From the NCBI GenBank assembly GCA_024689605.1, contig JAILDD010000187.1, forward strand, positions 1 to 17,821: a DNA stretch of 17,821 bases, in the 5' to 3' direction. This document shows, one piece after another, positions 8,095 to 16,421 of the stretch. The notes below the pieces were generated by a model that worked only from the letters and a program-made list of their open reading frames with translations, was not told the DNA's origin and did no database searches. The translations under genes and the position numbers were made by a program. The stretch's first letter is position 1. Every line of letters starts with the position of its first letter. The stretch is from Lachnospiraceae bacterium. Lineage in GTDB: Bacteria; Bacillota_A; Clostridia; Lachnospirales; Lachnospiraceae.

Positions 8095-8150
8095 AATCAT
8101 GCCCTCACATTTTACTATCCACAGACTTTCGCTTACTTAATCAAGTTTCA

Positions 8151-8189
8151 GTTGTTTATTAGTCTTTGTTTATTAGTCTTTGTTTATCA
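8151..8189. repeat. Short tandem repeat across the hybrid-kinase stop codon
   Basis: A 14-bp unit, GTCTTTGTTTATTA (8162-8175), is followed directly by GTCTTTGTTTATCA (8176-8189) and preceded by a shortened copy, GTTGTTTATTA (8151-8161). The middle copy supplies the stop of the minus-strand kinase gene. The units look like a slippage product. Gain or loss of one unit would shift the last codons of the kinase, but each copy carries TTA or TCA that can act as a stop on the minus strand. Confidence 0.6.
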
Positions 8190-11100
8190 GCTTTCTTATC
8201 AAATCTATTACCGCCTTGGCCGCATCCTCATCCATATCAGCAACAGCACCTGCCAGCTTCTTTATCTCTCCGTCAATCTCAAGCCCGAAGCTTACAGCCT
8301 TCAGCCTCTCTATTATTTCATCTGCCTTGTCCACATCTACGTCTATCACTGCCTGTTCCAAAGGATCCAGTACCTGCTTAAGCTCCTCCGTATTTCCGAC
8401 CGCTGCACCTTCTGTACCACCTTTCGCCAGGCCTACTGCTACTCCCAAACCAAAGACTCCCTTAAGCTTTTCCTCGTAGGACCTCCATTCCTTAAGGAAA
8501 GTCTCGTGAAGGGCACGTATCGTTTTGACATCCTCTGCCCTTGCCGCAAACTCAAGCACCTTTGCCATACCTGCAAGTGGAACAATACCTATGGTAGCTG
8601 CGGAACTCTTCATTCCATGTACCTGTATCCTGTACGCTGCGATAGGATCATCGCCTGTATTCTCCGTTGAAGCCACATTCGTGATCTTTGCCGCATTTTT
8701 ATTGCCAGCATAGGTTACAAGCTCCACGTACAGTTTCTGAAGCCTGTCGGCTTGTATCCCAATAACATCATAGAAAGACTCCACACCGTTCCTTAAGAGA
8801 TCCCTGTTAGAAAGGTGTATCCATGCATAGTTCCAGTCCAGCCCCTCCACATCCGGAAGATCTTCTGGAACGGGATTTGATGTATCCTTTTTCTCCTCTC
8901 TGATCATTTCCTTTTCCTCTTCCGTAAGGGGATGTATCATCTCGGGCGGAAGTGCAGCCCTAAGTGTCTCTTCAAGCTTACCAGCAACAATAGGCTTTGG
9001 GATGAATCCGTCAAAGCCTTCAGCAATATACGATTCCCTGGCACCGCTCATAACATTTGCCGTCAGCACATAAATCGGTATGTCCTTGCAGCACTCCTTA
9101 GTGCGCATAAGCTTCATTGCTTCCACGCCGTCCATTTCAGGCATCATGTGGTCCATAAATATCACATCATAATGCTCGGTTTCAACTTTTACTAAAGACT
9201 CCGGGCCGCTAGCCGCCTCACTTACATGTACTCTTGTGGGCTTAAGCAGGTTTCTGAAAACTTTGCGGTTCATTGAATTATCATCAACCACCAGCACCCT
9301 TGCATCTTCCGCAGTAAAAGGTTCATACTCATCAAGTATGCTTCTCTCCACTCGTCTGCTTCTGTCAAACTTCCCTATAGGCGTACTGTCTATGACTTTC
9401 TGGTCTATGTCAAAATAAAATTTGGTTCCTTTACCGTAAATACTTTCAACTTCCAGATGGCTACCCATCATCTTAAGGAGGCTCACGGTTATGGTCATGC
9501 CAAGGCCTGTGCCTTCTATGTTTCTATGCTTTCCCTCTTCGATACGGCGGTATTCCTCAAAAAGCTTCGGAAGATCCTCCTGCTTTATGCCTATGCCGGT
9601 ATCTTCAACCTCGACATGCAGGTGGATGTTTTCGCCTTCACGCACACCCTTTACCCTGAACCACACATTTCCGCTTACCGTATATTTGACGGCATTGGAA
9701 AGAAGATTGGTGATCACCTGCCTGATCCTTACATTATCGCCATACAGTATCTTCGGCAGGTTAGAATCGATCTCAGCCTCAAGCTTCAGATCCTTGCTCT
9801 GGGCATGCTGTTCAGTCATATTGATAAGGTCTGAAACAAGCGTCTTCGTCTCATATTCGGAAGGGATGATTTCCATCCTGCCTGATTCTATCTTTGAGGA
9901 ATCAAGGATGTCATTGATAATGGAAATAAGCACATTGCCTGCATCATAAATGTCATGGGCATATCCCCTGATGTCAGGCTCCCTGCTCTCCCTCAGTATC
10001 ATTTCATCCATGCCCATCACTGCATTTATCGGCGTCCTGATCTCATGGGACATCTGTGCAAGAAAACGGGACTTTGCCTGGTTTGCATATTCAGCCTCTT
10101 CCTTTGCTTCCCTGATCTGGTCATACTGGTGATTGATGACTGCCATATTTCCGAATTTCGAAGCCAGCCAGACCAGTATGCAGATAAGCAATGCGCTGAC
10201 TAAAACCAGATATATTTTGAAATAACCTTTTTCATAACGCTTTGCATCCTTATGCAGGATAAAGGTCATCTCCTTGACCATCTCCGTTCCGGAATCATCA
10301 AGAACTTCCACTTTCAGATTGTAATCCCCGTAGCCAAGTGACGGATAATACAGTGTCTCCAATGCAGACTGGCGCATTACCCTGCCTTTCTCATCAACAC
10401 CCTCAAGGGTCACCCTTACAAGAGGATCGGATATGGTATAATTCAGCACTGCCGGAGTGATCTTTATGCTGCCCTGTCCGGCGGGTATGTTATAGACACC
10501 GTTTTCCAGATTTATCTCCATGTCGTCTTTATACACGCTGCGGATGACTATCTGATAATGCTGGTCAAAATTCTTATAATCCGAAAGATTCAGGATCTGC
10601 ACACCTTCGGTGCAGCAGAGTATGAGCCTGTCCTTTTCCAGCACGCTGTAGGAATTGGCAGTAAAAGTAGTAGTCAGACCGCGCTTGCTGTTAAGCAGTG
10701 CATAAGTATATTCACCTTCATCGGCAAGAAGATCTGATTCCTTCACAACATAAAGGCCCGCGCTTGAGGTAACATACACTGCACGGTCTTCGGTTATAAA
10801 GACATCATATACATTGTTGTACGGGAAATTTTCAAGCTTGCGTATGCTGCTGCCTTCATGGTAGTAAAGTCCGTTACTGCATACGTACAGACGGCCTCCG
10901 TCACAGGGCACTATCTTCATGACCACACCGCTCATCAGTCCTTCATCGCGACCCCAGTGCCAGCTGACTTTATTGTTCTTTATGGTATATACTCCGTCGC
11001 CGTCTGTACCTATCCATATGGTACCATCCGCTTCCTGAACAGCACAGAGTGCACGCAGTGCATCAATTCCATCTTCCGCACCAATGGCAGCGTCTACCCT

Positions 11101-13167
11101 GTCTCCATCAATAATGCTTATTCCGGTAAGGGAAACAGCAAGTATGCGTCCGTCATTCAATTCCTCAGTCACACGGAAGCGGCTTCCAATGACATCGCTG
11201 TTCTCATCGGTAAAATATGTCATCCGACCGTTTTTATCTATCCTTACAAGACCATACTCGCCATAGGTGGAAAACCATAGATTGCCCCTGCTGTCCTTCA
11301 TTATATTCCTGACACGGCTGCCCTCCAGCGGCTTGAGCGCAGGATCTGCAAGCTTTACCTTTTTATTTACATCGACTTTGATAACACCATCGTCACTTGC
11401 AATATAGGCAATATCGCCATCCATAAGGACCGCATTTACTACCTGTGACGGCTGTCCTATGCGTTTGTAGAGATCGGAAAACGGATTCCTTGAAAGCTTT
11501 ATTATTCCCTGCTTGTTCGATGACATCCAGATATTTCCCTGGCGGTCTACAAGCACATCCTCAACAGAAGTATCAAAGCCCGGCACCGTCAGGTTCTGTA
11601 CTTCACCCAGCTTGCTTACAAATCCGATTCCGTTCTGACATGCTATAAAATATCCTGAATACCTTTCAGAATAGCATAAACGGTTAAAGCCTCTTAGGCC
11701 TTTGGTATCAATGGATTTACCGCGTTTGAAACCGCTGTCGGTAACTACCACGAATTCAAGAAATTCCCTATCTGAACCGACGATAAACTGTCCGTCTTCC
11801 ATGTATCCCGCTGCAAGATAGGTATCGCCCTCCCTGTCAGACTTAAGGGTATACAAAAGCTCGTCATCTTTGATCAGGAAAAGCAGCCCGTTTCCGGTGA
11901 CACCGCATATGCCGTCGTCTTCAACGCAATCCAGTGAATAAACTGTTGTTATATCAGGAAGGTAGTCATAAACAAAAATCTCTGCGGCATTCTGTGATTC
12001 TACATTTTGGGCGGTCTCGTCAGGAGCAGTACCGTTTGACATCATGGACTCTCCAGCCTCATACATCCGCGTATTATTCTGCATAGTGATCCGGCAAAGA
12101 TACGATGCGGTCGCTACATAGATATTGCCCTGGCTGTCCTCGCATACATCATGAATGGTATCGGAGGGAAGTCCGTCTTCCGTAGTGAAAAAATCCAGCT
12201 CCTCGGAATACGGATCGTAACAGGCAATGCCGCTGTCATTGGTACATATCCACATCCGGCCTTTTGTATCCGTATAAAGCATCATTGCATTGCTGATACG
12301 GGGATCAAGATCCATCTGTTCAAAATTGGTGCCATTATACCTGTAGAGTCCTGAATACGCGCCGGCCCAAATATAACCGTCACCGGTCTGTGTCACGGTA
12401 TTGATTTCCGCAGAACTCAGTCCCTCATACACGCCGTATATGGTAGTGGCATAATCAGCCGCAAAATCTTCGACACCTGACATAGCCGCCATTGTCTTTC
12501 CCGAAAACGAAAGTGCCAAAAAGGGAACAGTCAGTCCCGCCACAATCAGTGAAAGCGTCTTTCCGGAAATCGGACTTACCTTTTCCTCGTCTTCCTCAGG
12601 GATTATGGTAATGCCCACCCTTCTGAATATAACAATGGCCAGGGTAAGTATCATAAGTGAAATGATCTTGTCGGGAATATTTACGATAAGTTCTCCGGCC
12701 AGGCAGCATATGAACTTAAGGCTCACATACTGCTCCAGCATCTCTACCAGGGCATCGCCCCATAGATTGCCGGTCATGCCGTCTCTAATGAAAAGATTGA
12801 TAGGCAGCGATACCACTGTCATAACAAGTCCCGTTAATACGCTGGTACCTGCTACCGTAAATGAATCGGTGCGTTCCTTCTTATGCAAAAACAAACCCAC
12901 CACAAAAGCACCGCTAATGCTCACCAGGCAGTACAGCCATTCCCAGGAAGGAAATGACGACAGCGACACAATGAGATTCATAACAGTACCTGCAACGGCA
13001 CCGCCTAAAGGCCCCAGAAGGATAGCGGTCATAAATGTTCCGAGGGAATCCATAAAAAGAGGAAGATCGCAGTAAAGAGCTACACTGCGTCCCATAAGAT
13101 TGAAAATAATGCCTATGCAGATAATAGCAAGGCTGCGCTTATTCAGCGAAAACCCGATTCTGTCCAT
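8173..13167 (-). CDS. Propeller hybrid sensor histidine kinase (membrane domain, Reg_prop/Y_Y_Y, HisKA-HATPase, REC, HPt)
   Basis: This 1664-residue protein is built like the hybrid two-component systems of Bacteroidota, but in a clostridial setting. Residues 10-222 are a polytopic membrane domain resembling that of the neighbouring HD-GYP protein. Residues 235-870 hold repeated beta-propeller strands of the type DxxGxIWxGT-x-G-L (for example 262-273, 541-555, 626-640, 713-726). Residues 895-970 are a Y_Y_Y-like domain, and a membrane helix spans 983-1001. HisKA has phospho-acceptor H1041 (MSHEIRTPINA). HATPase has its N-box at 1154-1163, DTGIGI at 1189-1194 and GTGLGM at 1219-1224. The receiver has D1297, phospho-acceptor D1339 and K1391. 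HPt has H1517 (VHGMKSSAATIG). A further helical region spans 1592-1664. There is no AraC-type output domain. Carbohydrates are the known ligands for relatives, but none can be named here. GGGG lies 5 nt before the ATG. It likely heads the transcript with the receiver and HD-GYP genes. Confidence 0.93.
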   Translation of the reverse strand: MDRIGFSLNKRSLAIICIGIIFNLMGRSVALYCDLPLFMDSLGTFMTAILLGPLGGAVAGTVMNLIVSLSSFPSWEWLYCLVSISGAFVVGLFLHKKERTDSFTVAGTSVLTGLVMTVVSLPINLFIRDGMTGNLWGDALVEMLEQYVSLKFICCLAGELIVNIPDKIISLMILTLAIVIFRRVGITIIPEEDEEKVSPISGKTLSLIVAGLTVPFLALSFSGKTMAAMSGVEDFAADYATTIYGVYEGLSSAEINTVTQTGDGYIWAGAYSGLYRYNGTNFEQMDLDPRISNAMMLYTDTKGRMWICTNDSGIACYDPYSEELDFFTTEDGLPSDTIHDVCEDSQGNIYVATASYLCRITMQNNTRMYEAGESMMSNGTAPDETAQNVESQNAAEIFVYDYLPDITTVYSLDCVEDDGICGVTGNGLLFLIKDDELLYTLKSDREGDTYLAAGYMEDGQFIVGSDREFLEFVVVTDSGFKRGKSIDTKGLRGFNRLCYSERYSGYFIACQNGIGFVSKLGEVQNLTVPGFDTSVEDVLVDRQGNIWMSSNKQGIIKLSRNPFSDLYKRIGQPSQVVNAVLMDGDIAYIASDDGVIKVDVNKKVKLADPALKPLEGSRVRNIMKDSRGNLWFSTYGEYGLVRIDKNGRMTYFTDENSDVIGSRFRVTEELNDGRILAVSLTGISIIDGDRVDAAIGAEDGIDALRALCAVQEADGTIWIGTDGDGVYTIKNNKVSWHWGRDEGLMSGVVMKIVPCDGGRLYVCSNGLYYHEGSSIRKLENFPYNNVYDVFITEDRAVYVTSSAGLYVVKESDLLADEGEYTYALLNSKRGLTTTFTANSYSVLEKDRLILCCTEGVQILNLSDYKNFDQHYQIVIRSVYKDDMEINLENGVYNIPAGQGSIKITPAVLNYTISDPLVRVTLEGVDEKGRVMRQSALETLYYPSLGYGDYNLKVEVLDDSGTEMVKEMTFILHKDAKRYEKGYFKIYLVLVSALLICILVWLASKFGNMAVINHQYDQIREAKEEAEYANQAKSRFLAQMSHEIRTPINAVMGMDEMILRESREPDIRGYAHDIYDAGNVLISIINDILDSSKIESGRMEIIPSEYETKTLVSDLINMTEQHAQSKDLKLEAEIDSNLPKILYGDNVRIRQVITNLLSNAVKYTVSGNVWFRVKGVREGENIHLHVEVEDTGIGIKQEDLPKLFEEYRRIEEGKHRNIEGTGLGMTITVSLLKMMGSHLEVESIYGKGTKFYFDIDQKVIDSTPIGKFDRSRRVERSILDEYEPFTAEDARVLVVDDNSMNRKVFRNLLKPTRVHVSEAASGPESLVKVETEHYDVIFMDHMMPEMDGVEAMKLMRTKECCKDIPIYVLTANVMSGARESYIAEGFDGFIPKPIVAGKLEETLRAALPPEMIHPLTEEEKEMIREEKKDTSNPVPEDLPDVEGLDWNYAWIHLSNRDLLRNGVESFYDVIGIQADRLQKLYVELVTYAGNKNAAKITNVASTENTGDDPIAAYRIQVHGMKSSAATIGIVPLAGMAKVLEFAARAEDVKTIRALHETFLKEWRSYEEKLKGVFGLGVAVGLAKGGTEGAAVGNTEELKQVLDPLEQAVIDVDVDKADEIIERLKAVSFGLEIDGEIKKLAGAVADMDEDAAKAVIDLIRKLINKD

Positions 13168-13212
13168 GCCTTCCCCACCATAACATGGTTAAATTACACT
13201 AACCCACATTGA

Positions 13213-13241
13213 ATTATAAATGTTTTTGAGGGGAATTGCTA
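13213..13241 (-). promoter_or_regulatory. Possible promoter of the signalling cluster
   Basis: On the minus strand a perfect TATAAT (13218-13213) lies about 45 bp before the kinase ATG. The hexamer at the right distance (TAGCAA, 13241-13236, 17-bp spacer) matches the -35 consensus at only three positions, so an activator or a different start is possible. Confidence 0.35.
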
Positions 13242-13251
13242 TAGTAAACAT

Positions 13252-13332
13252 AACTTCCCACATCCAGCCTGTCGGAAGCAGAACGACGACCCGCATATGC
13301 ACCGGATAACAACGGGCTGTAAGTGGGAAGTT
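13252..13332. other. Long interrupted stem-loop between scrK and the hybrid kinase
   Basis: AACTTCCCAC (13252-13261) is perfectly complementary to GTGGGAAGTT (13323-13332), which overlaps the first base of the scrK stop. Inside, AGCCTGT (13266-13272) can pair with ACGGGCT (13312-13318). That inner pairing is complete with one U-G wobble if read from the plus strand, but has a C-A mismatch if read from the minus strand. The 40-nt core is clearly richer in G and C than its flanks. The element could end scrK transcription, although no T-run follows. It could equally be a dispersed palindromic repeat or a small structured RNA. Confidence 0.55.
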
Positions 13333-14204
13333 TATTCTGTGAACGCCATGTCCGCAAGTTTTAAACACCCCATAATGCCCTGGTCGTCATTAAGGCTGGC
13401 GGGGACTATGTAGGTGTCGAGGTTGGAGAGCTCGAGAGTGTCGAGATAGCCGTTAAGGGCTTTGCGCACTTCTTCCCGGATAAGGGCGAAGAGCTGCTGC
13501 TGGTGCATGACGCCGCCGCCCAGGATGATGCGTTTCGGGGAAAGGGTCAGGATGAGGTTTACCAGGGCCTGGCTGATATAATATGCTTCAAGTTCCCAGA
13601 CTTCGTCACGGCCGGCCAGATCCTTGCCTGATGCACCCCAGCGATCCTCTATGGCAGGACCTGCTGCCATACCTTCCAGGCAGTTATGGTGGAAGATGCA
13701 TCTGCCGGCATACTTATCATCATGACGGGGCCTTATGAGCATGTGTCCCATCTCAGGGTGAAGCATGCCGTGTACTAATTTTCCGCCTGAAAGGATGCCG
13801 CCCCCTACGCCGGTTCCTATGGTGATATATACGACATCGCTTAAGCCTTTGGAATCTCCGAAGGTAACTTCTCCCAGAAGGGAGCCGTTTACATCAGTAT
13901 CAAAACCGATGGGAACATTCAGTGCCTTTTGCAGGGTTCCCACCAGATCATAGTTTTTCCAGCCGGGCTTCGGGGTAGTGGTGATGTGACCGTAGGCAGG
14001 GGACTCCGGATCCAGGTCCACAGGTCCGAAGCTTGCCACCCCCAATGCCTCTATCTTCTTATCTTTAAAATAGTCGATTATATGCGGGATGGTATCCTCC
14101 GGCTGCAGAGTGGGAAGGGATATCTGCTCACTGATCTCTCCTTTTTCGTTACCCAACGCACATACCATCTTGGTTCCGCCTGCTTCCAGTGCACCGTATA
14201 TCAT
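13332..14204 (-). CDS. scrK: ROK-family fructokinase
   Basis: This cytoplasmic kinase has 290 residues from the chosen start. It phosphorylates free fructose to fructose-6-phosphate with ATP, the last step of sucrose use after ScrB cleavage. It has the ROK phosphate-binding GGTK near the start (9-12), catalytic D104 in FDTDVNGS, GTGVGGG at 130-136, EMGH at 151-154, and the zinc motif C-x-x-H-H-x-C at 169-175. This arrangement and the length are typical of the ScrK/YdhR group, rather than glucokinases or NagC-like repressors, and there is no N-terminal helix-turn-helix. Two ATGs compete: GGAGG lies 3 nt before the one at 14210 and 9 nt before the one at 14204, so 14204 is preferred. It is transcribed divergently from scrA, with a half-site pair in its leader that matches the scrA operator. 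Mannose or another hexose as substrate is possible, but the context favours fructose. Confidence 0.92.
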   Translation of the reverse strand: MIYGALEAGGTKMVCALGNEKGEISEQISLPTLQPEDTIPHIIDYFKDKKIEALGVASFGPVDLDPESPAYGHITTTPKPGWKNYDLVGTLQKALNVPIGFDTDVNGSLLGEVTFGDSKGLSDVVYITIGTGVGGGILSGGKLVHGMLHPEMGHMLIRPRHDDKYAGRCIFHHNCLEGMAAGPAIEDRWGASGKDLAGRDEVWELEAYYISQALVNLILTLSPKRIILGGGVMHQQQLFALIREEVRKALNGYLDTLELSNLDTYIVPASLNDDQGIMGCLKLADMAFTE

Positions 14205-14240
14205 AGACATTTTCCTCCGTTTTCTATTGACTGATCATTC

Positions 14241-14273
14241 GTTGTAAAAGGTTCAGAATTTATCTCACAACTT
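14241..14273 (-). promoter_or_regulatory. Split copy of the sucrose operator half-sites in the scrK leader
   Basis: Read on the minus strand, AAGTTGTG (14273-14266) and TTTACAAC (14248-14241) occur in the same order and orientation as in the scrA operator, but are separated by 17 bp instead of being adjacent. Both are exact 8-base matches. They lie downstream of the scrK promoter and upstream of its ribosome-binding site, where a bound repressor would act as a roadblock or hold a DNA loop to the scrA site. Confidence 0.45.
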
Positions 14274-14290
14274 ATCCACATATTATGTTC

Positions 14291-14319
14291 AGTATGTGAA
14301 AAATTAACAGTCTTGTCAA
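14291..14319 (-). promoter_or_regulatory. scrK: Promoter of scrK
   Basis: On the minus strand a perfect TTGACA (14319-14314) is followed after 17 bp by CATACT (14296-14291), a 4/6 match to the -10. Transcription would start near 14284, giving a leader of about 80 nt. CACATA (14277-14282) and TATGTG (14293-14298) form a small inverted repeat over the -10. Confidence 0.6.
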
Positions 14320-14345
14320 TAAGTTTACTGTATTCAATTTAATAC

Positions 14346-14375
14346 TTTACAAAAGTTGTGTTTACAACTTATAAT
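14346..14375 (+). promoter_or_regulatory. scrA: Promoter of the scrAB operon
   Basis: TTTACA (14346-14351) and a perfect TATAAT (14370-14375) are separated by 18 bp. Transcription would start near 14382, leaving a leader of about 118 nt. I saw no LicT/SacY-type antiterminator sequence or terminator hairpin in that leader, so control is probably at initiation through the palindrome in the spacer. Confidence 0.7.
14353..14370. promoter_or_regulatory. Palindromic operator inside the scrA promoter
   Basis: AAGTTGTGTTTACAACTT is a 7-bp perfect inverted repeat around a 4-bp centre. It fills the spacer between the scrA -35 and -10 and shares its last base with the -10. A protein bound here would block RNA polymerase, which is how repressors of sugar operons commonly act. 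The regulator is not encoded in the window. Confidence 0.65.
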
Positions 14376-14482
14376 TTTTTATATAACCCCGACAATAAGA
14401 GTCGAGCCTAAAATTCAATTCTATACATTTTACACAATCCGACTCATCAGCAAACTGTAGCTATCCACCTGTAACAGAATAG

Positions 14483-16420
<1,938 letters not shown>

Positions 16421-16421
16421 T

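Noticed and set aside
8095..8150. Separate promoter for the receiver gene
   Set aside because: TTGATT followed at 17 bp by TGGATA on the minus strand is too weak, and co-transcription with the kinase is simpler.
7870..8670. A 266-codon plus-strand open frame across the receiver and kinase genes
   Set aside because: It is antisense to two well-supported coding regions. The translation is rich in Cys, His, Tyr and Leu with no family pattern.
14294..14310. CcpA cre-like site near the scrK promoter
   Set aside because: A TG-A-rich-CA stretch is present, but the central CG of the cre consensus is missing.
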